The translations under genes were made by a program, and so were the position numbers. A DNA stretch of 47,677 bases from Candidatus Cloacimonadota bacterium. Lineage in GTDB: Bacteria > Cloacimonadota > Cloacimonadia > JGIOTU-2. Shown here piece by piece: positions 17,566 to 26,325 of the stretch (its first letter is position 1; each line of letters opens with the position of its first letter). A model generated the notes under the pieces. That model saw only the letters and a program-made list of their open reading frames with translations, did not search any database and was not told where the DNA came from. The stretch spans positions 1 through 47,677 of the forward strand of contig JAUWPE010000003.1 of the NCBI GenBank assembly GCA_030611765.1, read 5' to 3'.

Positions 17566-18639
17566 TTACAGAGTACCCAGTATTTTATCATCTGATCCCA
17601 GAAGAAGGGCGCAGTCACCCTTGAGGTCGATCGAGCTCAATTCTACATTTTTTCCGATGATGCTTTCGACGATCTTGCCTTTTACATTTCGTATGATGGA
17701 ATTTTCCAGGATTATGGAATTTTCAATATTAACATTTCTTATTACAGAGCCGTTTCCGATGCATGTGTTAGGAAGAAGTGTCGCATTTTCGATTTCACAG
17801 TTTTCGCCGATGATCACCGGTCCTTTTATCGTGCACTTTCTCATTCTGGAACCTCTTCCAATAAACAATGCTCCGTCAAGAATTGAATCCTCATCAAGAT
17901 CGCTTTCACCTGCAATGTGCCAGCCGTTTAGCTTGCTGCACAGATATATGTTCGCATCGATAATATCTTTTGGTTTTCCTGTGTCCAGCCATTTGCCATG
18001 AAGTATTTCACCTTTGACTGTCAAACCTTTATTAATAAGTCCCTGTATTGCGTCTGTGATCTCATACTCGTTTCGCCAGGAAGGTTCGAGCTCATCTATC
18101 GCTTGAAATACATCTTTATCAAAAATATACACTCCTGCAAGCGCCAGATTTGACTGAGGATCTTTCGGTTTTTCTACGACTTTTATTATCCTTTCTCCAT
18201 CAAGAATTGCGACCCCGAAACGCTGCGGATCTTCCACTGCTTTCAGATTTATTATGCATGACGGCTTTTCTTCATTATATCTGCGCACAAGATTGGTGAG
18301 GTCATCTTCAAAAATATTATCCCCAAGAAAGACCATAAAAGAATCATCTCCCACAAAATCCTGTCCCATTTTGACAGCATGGGCAAGCCCTTTTGGTTTA
18401 TCCTGTACAATGTATGTGATCTTCGCACCGAGTTGCGAGCCGTCACCAACCGTTTCTCGTATCTGTTCCTGCATATAGCCAACGATCAGTCCGATCTCTG
18501 TAATACCGAGATTCACCAGTTTTTTAATGATATGGAACACAATAGGCACGTTTGCCAAAGGTAAAATATGCTTTGGCATTGAGTATGTAAGTGGCTGCAA
18601 GCGAGTTCCTTTTCCTGCACAAAGGACCAATGCTTTCAT
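17566..18639 (-). CDS. rmlA: Long-form glucose-1-phosphate thymidylyltransferase / NDP-sugar synthase
   Basis: The 357-residue protein has an N-terminal nucleotidyltransferase domain: LCAGKGTRLQPLT signature, PKHILPLANVP, FLGDNIFEDD with the metal-binding Asp, VEKPKDP and WLDTGKP. A C-terminal left-handed beta-helix (about 255-357) has hexapeptide-like repeats (ILDGALFIGRGSRM, VIIGENCEIEN, CIGNGSVIRN). This is the long RmlA-like family, which activates glucose-1-phosphate with dTTP or UTP for deoxysugar or antibiotic-sugar synthesis. The exact nucleotide and sugar are not provable here. The rest of the pathway (rmlB/C/D) is absent. Start ATG 18637-18639 has GGAGG about 8 nt upstream. Confidence 0.9.
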   Translation of the reverse strand: MKALVLCAGKGTRLQPLTYSMPKHILPLANVPIVFHIIKKLVNLGITEIGLIVGYMQEQIRETVGDGSQLGAKITYIVQDKPKGLAHAVKMGQDFVGDDSFMVFLGDNIFEDDLTNLVRRYNEEKPSCIINLKAVEDPQRFGVAILDGERIIKVVEKPKDPQSNLALAGVYIFDKDVFQAIDELEPSWRNEYEITDAIQGLINKGLTVKGEILHGKWLDTGKPKDIIDANIYLCSKLNGWHIAGESDLDEDSILDGALFIGRGSRMRKCTIKGPVIIGENCEIENATLLPNTCIGNGSVIRNVNIENSIILENSIIRNVKGKIVESIIGKNVELSSIDLKGDCALLLGSDDKILGTL

Positions 18640-18865
18640 AGAAAAACCTCCGAGATTAGCTTTGTTTGCGACATTTGAAATAGAGCGATTCTGAGTGTCA
18701 ATGAAATAAAGTTATAATGTTAGAAGGTTAAAATATTTTAATGTTTGATCGATGAATGGTGAATAAAGTTTCAGTTTCAAAAATATTGACGTCAAATAGA
18801 TCGAACTCAATGTGCATCTGTTCCCTTAAAAACAATAAAATAAAAATATGAAAGAGAGCATATCT

Positions 18866-19405
18866 ATGTCAGAGAATATAAGGAAATGGTTGAAAAGCGG
18901 AGAGCAAAGTAAGATCACAAAGGATGCGACAGATATTGTTTCCGAATTTACAGGTAGTGATTTTGAAAAGATCATAAGCATTTTAAATTGGATGAACAAA
19001 AACCTGAAAAGATGTACTGATCAGGATAAAGTATTGAAAATTTTTGCCACAAGAGACATCTCTGAAGTTTTAAAAGATATGCTGAGTACTGGATGTCATG
19101 ATGATGCTCTCATTTTTACAACATTTTGCAGAGCAGTGGAAATACCAGCGAAATATGTGGTAGGTATCAATAAACTTAATCCGAAAAACAGCGGTCATTG
19201 CGTTGTGGAACTTTATCTGCACGACAGGTGTATTCTTGTAGATCAATCGAGAGGAAGTGTGTTCATCGATCCAAAACGAAGCGATTTCTATAGAATGAAT
19301 TTTATCGTAGGCAAGGGCTTGGATTCGTGGGATGTTGGCATTAGCTCTTTTAAAACATGGGAAGAGAAATCCAATAAAATAATGGAGATTATTTCAAAGA
19401 TATAG
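18866..19405 (+). CDS. Transglutaminase-like cysteine peptidase domain protein
   Basis: The ATG at 18866 (179 residues) has AGAGAG 7 nt upstream. The earlier in-frame ATG at 18848 has no Shine-Dalgarno and would add six residues. The protein carries the transglutaminase-like triad: Cys77 in STGCHDDALIF, His111 in NSGHCVVELYL and Asp126 in LVDQSRG. FCRAVEIPAKYVVGI lies between Cys and His. No signal peptide or membrane segment is seen, so it is probably cytoplasmic. The substrate is unknown. It stands alone on the plus strand, divergent from the sugar-nucleotide gene. Confidence 0.82.
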   Translation: MSENIRKWLKSGEQSKITKDATDIVSEFTGSDFEKIISILNWMNKNLKRCTDQDKVLKIFATRDISEVLKDMLSTGCHDDALIFTTFCRAVEIPAKYVVGINKLNPKNSGHCVVELYLHDRCILVDQSRGSVFIDPKRSDFYRMNFIVGKGLDSWDVGISSFKTWEEKSNKIMEIISKI

Positions 19406-19980
19406 ATGAAGTTTTAGCAATCAAGCTATAAATACTGGAATTCCGGTAAAAATTGTTCCTAATTTTTTTTATTGTAGAAATACTCAAAATTATACTGGAA
19501 GAGCAGTAAATACTTGGTAAATTTCACGATTGTTTCATTAAATACTTTGGAAAAGAGCGTATGGAGATTCCTGAAAAAAAGTGAGTAACTAATAAGCAAA
19601 TTAACCATTTCACTAATTTACTAATTCACCACATCACCAATTTCTTGACAGCTAAATATAATTCTCTTCACACAATACGTTGATGTGAGACCGTGAAAAT
19701 GAATGCTCTGAAAACATGGAAAAGAAAACTTATGAAAGCAAAAGTGGAATGAAACGTTCGATACTTGAATCGCAGTGAGTGAAACGACCCTGTGAAATAA
19801 AAAAACAGATTTCACCCATGTGTAATAAAAGATATAAGAGATTACACAGGGTAAACGGGTTAAAAGTGTGATTCGAGAATTGCGGATGAGAAAAATGAGA
19901 TGTTTATGTTTAATCATTCTCGCTTCATACTTCGCAACGAAGCAAGCCTGACAGAAATAATTTTCAAAAAGGAATTTATC
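19406..19980. other. Gene-free 575 bp with repeat fragments
   Basis: No gene is supported. It contains a near-palindrome TACTGGAATTCCGGTA (19434-19449), low-complexity TTAACCATTTCACTAATTTAC-type sequence (19600-19640), and TTGACAGCT at 19645. An inverted repeat ACCCATGTGTAAT...ATTACACAGGGT (about 19815-19854) belongs to the CTAACAGGG/CCCGTTAG-like family of the left edge. Confidence 0.55.
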
Positions 19981-20157
19981 ATGAAATGCAAAAAAGAAGA
20001 ATTCGTCGAAGGTGCAATTTTTCATTTATTCAACAAAACACCTAAAGGGAAACCATTATTCAAATGTGATGAAGATTATTTATATTTTTTGGAAAAGTTT
20101 AAAAAGAATATACAGAAATATCCTTGTAAAATATCTCCCTATTGTATAGTCAGTTAA
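19981..20157 (+). pseudogene. Truncated REP-associated (Y1/HUH) transposase, N-terminal fragment
   Basis: From ATG 19981 (AAAAGGAA 8-10 nt upstream) the frame encodes 58 residues (MKCKKEEFVEGAIFHLFN...KISPYCIVS). They align with the first ~57 residues of the intact transposase at 26326-26895 (MRVKKENFIKGSCFHIYN...TIFSYCLMP). A stop codon arrives exactly where the MPNHYH metal-binding motif should begin. The catalytic HUH motif, the tyrosine and all later sequence are missing, and no homologous continuation is seen in 20158-20456. It is therefore a remnant. Confidence 0.8.
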
Positions 20158-20456
20158 GAATTCAAAGTGTTAAAGATGAGTCTAAATATTAAAAATTTTA
20201 ATAAAAATTAAACAATTTTAAGAAGAATTTAATGGTTATTTTTATCAATTTAATTATCAGAAATTGTTTTTATGATTGGGGAACAATGAGCATAAAAGGG
20301 CATTAAAAATATGGGCGGGATTGAATTATTTGACAAATATTCTAAGTTTAAATCTATTATCCAACTTTAAAAATATAGTTTAAATTCAAAATGATAATAG
20401 GATTCATTAATAATTGTTTTTGCTTTGTTTGAATCAATGGTAAGTTAGGAGATATC
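20158..20456. other. AT-rich spacer before the M20 peptidase gene
   Basis: About 300 bp of AT-rich DNA with no gene or recognisable repeat. It presumably holds the promoter of the following gene. Confidence 0.4.
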
Positions 20457-21590
20457 GTGAACAGATTAGTAGATTATTTCATCTCGTTAGTTGAAATTGA
20501 CAGTGAATCTAAAGATGAAAAGAGGGTTGCTGAGAAGCTTGCAAACGATCTTTCTGAAATGGGTGCGGAAGTTATCTTTGATAATGCACATCATGCGACA
20601 CAGGGGAATGTAGGAAATCTTATTGCAAATTTCAAAGGGAAAGTCGATAAAGCACCTCTTCTACTCTGTGCTCATACCGATACTGTCAACCCAGGAAAGG
20701 GAATCAAACCTATCATCAAAGATGACCTCATCACATCTGACGGTTCGACAATTCTTGGGAGCGATGACAAATCCGGAATCGCGCAGATCGTTGAAGCCAT
20801 AAGGCGCCTCGATGAAGAGGGTTACGAATATGCACCAATCCAGGTTTTGTTCACAATATCTGAAGAGATCGGACTGCTTGGAGCGAAAAATCTGGATTAT
20901 TCTCTTATAAAAGCCAAAGTCGGCTTTGCACTCGACTGTAATGGAGTTGGTTCGATAGTAACGCATGCACCCTCATTAAATGTATTTGAGATCACCATAA
21001 CCGGTAAAGAAGCCCACTCAGGTGGATCTCCCGAAAAAGGTATCAATGCAATTCAGGTTGCCGGAGAAGCTATTAGTAAGCTGAAACTTGGACGAATTGA
21101 TTTTGAAACCACTGCTAATATCGGAAATATCAAAGGAGGTCTTGCTCATAATATTGTTCCGAAAGAATGCTTTATCAGCGGGGAAGTTCGCAGTCACGAT
21201 GAAGTAAAACTTGAAAAAGTTACTAATAAAATTGTTAAGACCTTTGAAGAAGTAGCTGCCAAATATGAGGTTAAGTTTGATTCAAAGGTGTTTCACGCAT
21301 GTTCTAGCGCTCATGTAATTAATGATTTTTCCGCAATGAAGATCAAAGAAGATGAAGATATCATAAAAATTGCTAAACAGGCAGCAAGGAATATCGGAGT
21401 CGAGCCCAAGATCGAAACGGGCGGTGGTGGAAGTGATGCAAATGTGTTTTTTGCTCGCGGACTCGTGGTTCCTATCATAGGTACAGGCATGAATGATGTT
21501 CATTCCACACATGAAAATATCAAAATTGATGATCTTGAAAAAGTAACACAGTGGGTTATGGAAATCATAAAAGAATACACTAAAAAATAA
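20457..21590 (+). CDS. M20-family peptidase, PepT-like
   Basis: This is a di-zinc aminopeptidase-type enzyme of 377 residues. Metal ligands and catalytic residues are visible: His73-x-Asp75 in LCAHTDTV, Asp103/Asp104 in LGSDDKSG, the Glu136-Glu137 pair in TISEEIGLLGA, Asp in FALDCNG (about 163), and a C-terminal His in GMNDVHSTHENI. The dimerisation domain begins at KEAHSGGSPEKGINA. The spacing matches PepT-like (tripeptidase-related) proteins. The start is GTG with AGGAG 6-7 nt upstream. The class V aminotransferase gene follows after 26 nt, so the two are probably one transcript ending at the terminator near 22.79 kb. Confidence 0.9.
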   Translation: MNRLVDYFISLVEIDSESKDEKRVAEKLANDLSEMGAEVIFDNAHHATQGNVGNLIANFKGKVDKAPLLLCAHTDTVNPGKGIKPIIKDDLITSDGSTILGSDDKSGIAQIVEAIRRLDEEGYEYAPIQVLFTISEEIGLLGAKNLDYSLIKAKVGFALDCNGVGSIVTHAPSLNVFEITITGKEAHSGGSPEKGINAIQVAGEAISKLKLGRIDFETTANIGNIKGGLAHNIVPKECFISGEVRSHDEVKLEKVTNKIVKTFEEVAAKYEVKFDSKVFHACSSAHVINDFSAMKIKEDEDIIKIAKQAARNIGVEPKIETGGGGSDANVFFARGLVVPIIGTGMNDVHSTHENIKIDDLEKVTQWVMEIIKEYTKK

Positions 21591-21616
21591 ATACTTCTCA
21601 AAGAAGGGAGTAAAAA

Positions 21617-22759
21617 ATGAAAAAATACTTATTGGCACCCGGTCCTACACCGGTTCCGGAAAAAATCCTGCAGGTTATGGCAGAACCAATGGTTCATCAC
21701 AGAACACCTGCGTTCAAAGAAAAAGTAGGAAAAGCGATCGAAGGTTTGAAATACATATTTCAAACAAAAAATGATGTGTTGATTTTTTCATCAAGCGGTT
21801 CAGGCGCGATGGAAGGAGCAATATCCAATGTTCTCAACCCAGGAGATAAAGCCATCATTATTCGCGGCGGAAAATTTGGTGAACGTTGGGGTGAGATCGC
21901 AGAAAAATTTGGCGTACAACCCCTGTATATCGATATTGAATGGGGCACTGCCGTCGATCCTGCTGATGTAGAAAAACTCCTAAAAGAAAATCCCGATGTA
22001 AAGGGTGTATATACGCAACTTACAGAAACTTCAACCTGTAGCGTGCAGCCGGTCAAAGAGCTTGGCGAGATCGTAAGCAAAACCGATACATTGCTCGTTA
22101 TTGATGCAATTTCCGGACTTGGCGGACAGGAATTCTACATGGATGACTGGAAAGTAGATATCTGCGTTGCCGGTTCGCAGAAAGGGCTTATGCTTCCTCC
22201 TGGACACGCCTATGCAGCAGTGAGTGAGAAAGCATGGAAAGTTATCGATGAGTGTAAACAGCCAAATTATTACTTTGATTGGAAGAAATATCGTAAAAAA
22301 TTGGCTACTAATACCGATCCATTTACAGGTTCTGTGTTACATGTAAAAGGTCTGCTTGTTGCAATTGACATGATCAAAGAGCGTGGACTTGAAAATATGT
22401 TCTATCAGTACAGAGTGCTTGGAAAAGCAGTCCGTGCAGCAGCAGAAGCACTCGGTTTGGAAGTCTATGCACATCCTTCCTGCGATGTGGCAACAGCAGT
22501 TAAAGTTCCTGAATCAGTGGATGGGCTTGCGCTGGTAAAGATACTTCGTGATAAATACGGATTCACCATTGCAGGTGGACAAGCTCCTATTAAAGGTAAG
22601 ATATTCCGCATTGCCCACATGGGTTATATTGAGATGTTCGATATTATTTCAGTGATATCTGCTCTCGAGATCGTGCTTCATGAACTCGGCTGGGAATTCA
22701 AGTGGGGTGCAGGTCTGACTGCAGCTCAGGAAATTTTTGCAAAAGAATACAAATTCTAA
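21617..22759 (+). CDS. Class V aminotransferase (serine/alanine-glyoxylate aminotransferase family)
   Basis: This PLP enzyme has 380 residues. LLAPGPTPVPEKIL at the N-terminus, SSSGSGAMEGAISN (cofactor phosphate loop), VIDAISGLGGQEFYMDDW (Asp for the pyridine ring) and VAGSQKGLMLPPG with Lys189 as the Schiff-base lysine are typical of serine-pyruvate/alanine-glyoxylate aminotransferases. In anaerobes such genes often serve serine metabolism. AAGGGAG lies 7 nt before the ATG. The pairing with a PepT-like peptidase suggests amino-acid use. Confidence 0.92.
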   Translation: MKKYLLAPGPTPVPEKILQVMAEPMVHHRTPAFKEKVGKAIEGLKYIFQTKNDVLIFSSSGSGAMEGAISNVLNPGDKAIIIRGGKFGERWGEIAEKFGVQPLYIDIEWGTAVDPADVEKLLKENPDVKGVYTQLTETSTCSVQPVKELGEIVSKTDTLLVIDAISGLGGQEFYMDDWKVDICVAGSQKGLMLPPGHAYAAVSEKAWKVIDECKQPNYYFDWKKYRKKLATNTDPFTGSVLHVKGLLVAIDMIKERGLENMFYQYRVLGKAVRAAAEALGLEVYAHPSCDVATAVKVPESVDGLALVKILRDKYGFTIAGGQAPIKGKIFRIAHMGYIEMFDIISVISALEIVLHELGWEFKWGAGLTAAQEIFAKEYKF

Positions 22760-22775
22760 CATATAAAAGCGTCTA

Positions 22776-22808
22776 AAAGGCGGATTCATTCCCGCCTTTC
22801 TTATTTTT
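22776..22808 (+). terminator. Rho-independent terminator after the aminotransferase gene
   Basis: The stem AAAGGCGG (22776-22783) pairs with CCGCCTTT (22792-22799) across an 8 nt loop. It is followed by the T-rich tract CTTATTTTT. It lies 17 nt after the aminotransferase stop codon. Confidence 0.85.
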
Positions 22809-22809
22809 C

Positions 22810-24033
22810 ATGCTGGTAAAAATACGATCCGTTACAACTGATACAATTGCCGATGAAATCGGGATCCAGCCCGAAGATTCACTTCTTTCAATAAATGGTC
22901 ATGCCATTCATGACGAACTCGATTACATATTTTATCAAGCTGATGAGAAGATAACTGTGAGGATTCAAAGGGGAGAAAAAACATTCACTCATTTCTTCGA
23001 GAAAGATATAGATGAGGATATTGGACTTGAATTATATACAATGAAGGTTCGAAAGTGTGGCTGCGACTGCATTTTCTGCTTTGTTGACCAGATACATCCT
23101 GACGCACGACCATCGCTGAAAGTGAAAGACGATGACTTTCGGTTCTCATTCTTTCACGGGAATTTTATCACACTTTCAAATTTGACCGAGAAAGATTACC
23201 ATAGGATCATCGAGCAGCATCTCTCACCTTTGTACATTTCCGTACATACCACAACTGATAAGCTCCGACAGAAGATCATGCGGTATAAGAAAGAAATTTC
23301 AGTTATGGAAAAGCTTAGATTTCTCGCAGAAAATGGTATTACTTTGCATACTCAGATCGTGCTTATCCCTGACTGGAATGATGGCGTAGAATTTGAAAAA
23401 TCCGTATTTGATCTCGCTTCTCTCTATCCTGCGGTGCAGTCAATCGGGATTGTGCCGGTTGGTTTAACGAAATTCAGAAAAGATTTGACTCGACTAAAAA
23501 AAGTAAGCAAATCGCAAGCAAAAGAAGTTATTATACAATCAAAAAAATGGAGAAGGCAGTTTCAGGAGAAATATGGTTCAGGTATTGTCTCACTTGCTGA
23601 TGAGTTCTTTCTTCTTGCTGATGAGCCGATTACAGCAGATGAGTATTATGAGGATTTTCCCCAGATTGAGAATGGTATCGGACTTGTTCGTGATTTTCTT
23701 GATAATTGGAAAGATTATTCCGATGAATTGCTCGAACAACACAGGAATAAAAAAGTGCTTTTTGTGACTGGAGTATTATTCTATCCTATTTTAAATGAAT
23801 TGGTCGATGTGCTTAATTCAAAAGAAAATCAGCAATGGAAAGTTATTCAGGTTGAGAATGAATTTCTTGGTAAAAATGTGACAGTTGCCGGTTTGCTTGT
23901 AGGTCAGGATGTGATCAAGGCAATTCAAAAAGAAAAATATGATGTGCTTTTGCTTCCTGATGAGATGTTCAATGTGGATGGGATTACGCTGGATAATGTT
24001 AAAATGGAAAATTTAAAATTTAATCCCCAATAA
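22810..24033 (+). CDS. DUF512 protein: PDZ-like domain plus radical-SAM-like iron-sulfur protein
   Basis: The 407-residue protein has an N-terminal PDZ-like domain (about 1-62; IGIQPEDSLLSINGHAI). A cysteine cluster, Cys83-x3-Cys87-x2-Cys90 in CGCDCIFCFVDQ, follows, typical of radical SAM [4Fe-4S] sites, with an extra Cys85. Next come FRFSFFHGNFITLSNL and YISVHTTTDKLRQKIM, then the DUF512 C-terminal domain with GLVRDFL and LFVTGVLFYP. The family is broadly conserved but uncharacterised. The ATG at 22810 sits one base after the terminator T-tract, leaving no room for a Shine-Dalgarno, so either translation is leaderless or a downstream start is used. Confidence 0.88.
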   Translation: MLVKIRSVTTDTIADEIGIQPEDSLLSINGHAIHDELDYIFYQADEKITVRIQRGEKTFTHFFEKDIDEDIGLELYTMKVRKCGCDCIFCFVDQIHPDARPSLKVKDDDFRFSFFHGNFITLSNLTEKDYHRIIEQHLSPLYISVHTTTDKLRQKIMRYKKEISVMEKLRFLAENGITLHTQIVLIPDWNDGVEFEKSVFDLASLYPAVQSIGIVPVGLTKFRKDLTRLKKVSKSQAKEVIIQSKKWRRQFQEKYGSGIVSLADEFFLLADEPITADEYYEDFPQIENGIGLVRDFLDNWKDYSDELLEQHRNKKVLFVTGVLFYPILNELVDVLNSKENQQWKVIQVENEFLGKNVTVAGLLVGQDVIKAIQKEKYDVLLLPDEMFNVDGITLDNVKMENLKFNPQ

Positions 24034-24052
24034 AATCAGATAGGGAGAATCA

Positions 24053-25108
24053 TTGAACTATAAAATAGTTTTCGCAAATCCTTCTTATTCAAAAGAAAAA
24101 ATAGAAGCTATTATAGACAAATGCAAAGATATTAATGAACTTCAAAAATTGATAAATCAAAACCTTTTCACCTTTGACCGATTGGAATTACCTTGCGGGA
24201 CATTACGCTTAGAGCATATACAAAAAGCTTTAAATATTGCTGATTATTTCGGAACTTCAGATGTCTTGCCGGATATTCCATTATTAAACAGACTTTATTA
24301 CAAATCTCATCAGAAGGGAAGTAATAAAGGAAAAGTTGATGATGCAGATATCATTAGATATTTACGTGATACCTTTCACGATCTCGACTTGAGCGATGAT
24401 GACTGGCAACGTGTGATTGAGAAATTAAGCATCGAAGAATTTATAAGCATAGACACGATCGCTGAAAGGACAGTGATCATCTGGAATTCGCTTCCATACA
24501 TATCAACGACTAATTCCTGCACAGGTCATCGGGATGCACTACGCTATTTCTGTTTTTCAAATTTGCATTTTAAATTCGATCCCGAGCATATTTCCGTCTC
24601 ACGCATCACTGATTTGATAAAATCTGCTTTTGATGATTTCAATTCCAATATTTTTAAAATAGATATAGAGAATTTTGATAACACATTAGGTATCTTATTT
24701 TTTCAGATCCCGCCCTCGGAGTGGATTGCCACAAATAACAAAGAGCCGGTGAAAACAATATGCGAAAGATGTTATAAACAGTTGAAAACTACTTTCAAGA
24801 CGGACAATGATCTTGATGGTTTCGAGCTTGAAAAAAGTACGTCGGATGCCCGAGTTGCGGACTATATCCGTAAGAAAATGTATAAGTACTTTAATCGATT
24901 GAACACAAATTTTGAGATCGATGGGTCTGAAGATGAATTTTTCTGGGAGGTATTTCGTAAACGCTGTTTGGTTTTCGAGGAAAGCTACAAAGATTTTTAT
25001 ATTTCACATGAAGCGATTGAGAATATAAAGCATTTTTGGGAGCGTTGTGAAGAGCTTGGGAAAAGTATAAAAACATGGTATCGTAACTCGAAGAAAAACC
25101 AGGAGTAA
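24053..25108 (+). CDS. Conserved-looking hypothetical protein, 351 aa
   Basis: I do not recognise this family. The start is TTG with GGGAG 6-7 nt upstream, 19 nt after the DUF512 stop. The protein is soluble, rich in charged and aromatic residues, and has no signal peptide or membrane helix. Visible features are an N-terminal helical region (FANPSYSKEKIEAIIDKC), an Asp-rich stretch DLDLSDDDW (about 113-121), a Cys-His segment TNSCTGHRDALRYFCF (about 161-176), FFQIPPSEWIA (about 224-234), and a helical C-terminus with FWERCEELGKSIKTWY. Codon use looks like the neighbours, so it is probably a native gene. Confidence 0.7.
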   Translation: MNYKIVFANPSYSKEKIEAIIDKCKDINELQKLINQNLFTFDRLELPCGTLRLEHIQKALNIADYFGTSDVLPDIPLLNRLYYKSHQKGSNKGKVDDADIIRYLRDTFHDLDLSDDDWQRVIEKLSIEEFISIDTIAERTVIIWNSLPYISTTNSCTGHRDALRYFCFSNLHFKFDPEHISVSRITDLIKSAFDDFNSNIFKIDIENFDNTLGILFFQIPPSEWIATNNKEPVKTICERCYKQLKTTFKTDNDLDGFELEKSTSDARVADYIRKKMYKYFNRLNTNFEIDGSEDEFFWEVFRKRCLVFEESYKDFYISHEAIENIKHFWERCEELGKSIKTWYRNSKKNQE

Positions 25109-25133
25109 TGAATAAGGATTGGAGGTTTGCATC

Positions 25134-26096
25134 ATGAAAAAGAAGAATCAACAAACAGATAAGATCGACTGGTCGAAAGATGAGTATAGAAAACATATTA
25201 TCGAAGAGCGGAAGTTCTTGTGGAGAGAGGATTCGGTCGAGTTGTATGCAAGGTGGATCGGTTTGAAATCCGGAATGACAGGCGTGGACGTGGGCTGCGG
25301 ACTCGGTTATCTTGGCTGGACATTCTGGAAATATTTCGGCAAAGGAGGAAAATATATAGGCATCGACGTATCCGAAAAACTCATCTCCGAAGCAAAAGGA
25401 ATCTCAAAAGATTGGTTGAAAGAGGGTTCTGCAGAATTTTTAGTCGGTGATACTTATGCTTTACCCCTGCCGGATAATTCTGCTGATTTCGTAATGTGCC
25501 AGACCTTGCTGATGCATCTGGAGGAACCGGTAAAAGCACTTACCGAGATGAAACGTATAGTCAAACCCGGCGGCATTGTGATTTGTATGGAACCGGATAA
25601 TCTTTCAAATTTTATGAGGGTTAGTTACAATTCTGTTCATCAGTTTTCTATGGAAGAACTCCTTTTGATTCATAAGGTGCAGTTCTGTTGGACTGAGGGC
25701 AGGAAAAAGCTCGGAGAAGGAGATTGGGGTATCGGTTCGAAATTGCCGAAATTGATGAGCGATGCAGGACTGAAGAATATCGATATTCGTAATAATGATA
25801 TCGTGAAGTTTATACTGCCATCTTACGAAACACCCGAACAAAAAGATATGTCAAAAAAAATTAAAGGATACTGCAAGAAACCATTTAACAGAAAAGCGAT
25901 CAGAGAATCAGTCGAGGAGAAGGTCTTAGCAGGTGGGGGATCAAAGTATCTTTTACGAAAATATTATAATTTTCTTAAGGATCAAAAACAACAAATTTCT
26001 TCCAAAATTTTGCAGGAATTAAAAAAGAAATATTATTATGCTTTTTGGGGAAGTTCTTTCTTTTATATTTGTATTGGAAGGAAAAAGAAGGTTTGA
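25134..26096 (+). CDS. SAM-dependent methyltransferase (class I, Methyltransf_11-like)
   Basis: The protein has 320 residues from ATG 25134, which has GGAGG 8 nt upstream. The TTG at 25119 is only an earlier in-frame option. The Rossmann methyltransferase motifs are clear: motif I VDVGCGLGYLG, motif II IGIDVSEKLISEAK, motif III-like VGDTYALPLPDNSADFV, MCQTLLMHLEEP, and IVKPGGIVICMEPDN. The C-terminal ~110 residues are lysine-rich and ungrouped. The substrate is unknown. It is the last gene of the rightward run; repeats begin directly after the stop. Confidence 0.9.
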   Translation: MKKKNQQTDKIDWSKDEYRKHIIEERKFLWREDSVELYARWIGLKSGMTGVDVGCGLGYLGWTFWKYFGKGGKYIGIDVSEKLISEAKGISKDWLKEGSAEFLVGDTYALPLPDNSADFVMCQTLLMHLEEPVKALTEMKRIVKPGGIVICMEPDNLSNFMRVSYNSVHQFSMEELLLIHKVQFCWTEGRKKLGEGDWGIGSKLPKLMSDAGLKNIDIRNNDIVKFILPSYETPEQKDMSKKIKGYCKKPFNRKAIRESVEEKVLAGGGSKYLLRKYYNFLKDQKQQISSKILQELKKKYYYAFWGSSFFYICIGRKKKV

Positions 26097-26126
26097 AGAG
26101 CGTAGAGAGTGAAGCGAAGGGAAGCG

Positions 26127-26213
26127 ATAAATATGAATTCAGAGAATACGAAAATACTGGATTCCCATACCCAATCAGCCAGTTGGCGGAGGCAAGCTTT
26201 CGAGGGAATGACA
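26127..26213 (-). repeat. GGGAATCCAGTATTTTCG family, copy c (inverted) with GC-rich insert
   Basis: On the minus strand the segment reads GGGAATCCAGTATTTTCG and continues through TTCTCTGAATTC, matching 15310-15347 with a few changes. The adjoining CCAGTTGGCGGAGGCAAG (about 26179-26196) looks like a GC-rich insert between this repeat and the GAGGGAATGACA end. Confidence 0.65.
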
Positions 26214-26237
26214 TTATGTTTTTGTTGGTTGTGAAAA

Positions 26238-26319
26238 TCACGAGTCGGCCACGAAGGGAACGACTCGGGATGGAGTTTCAATCTTTAAACCCGACTCATC
26301 TTTGCAAGCTGAGTCGTGT
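26238..26319 (+). repeat. CACGAGTCGG double-hairpin repeat, left flank of the transposase
   Basis: CACGAGTCGG, a spacer, and CGACTCGGGATGGAG form hairpin 1. CCGACTCA, a spacer with TCTTTGCAAGC, and TGAGTCGTG form hairpin 2. The terminal CACGA/TCGTG also pair. A near-identical copy in the same orientation lies at 26920-27000. The left copy ends 6 bp beyond the transposase stop codon. Confidence 0.85.
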
Positions 26320-26325
26320 TTATCA

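Noticed and set aside
23041-23110. Selenocysteine or frameshift at the cysteine cluster of the DUF512 protein
   Set aside because: The frame is continuous and CxxxCxxC is complete; the extra Cys85 is just a variant.
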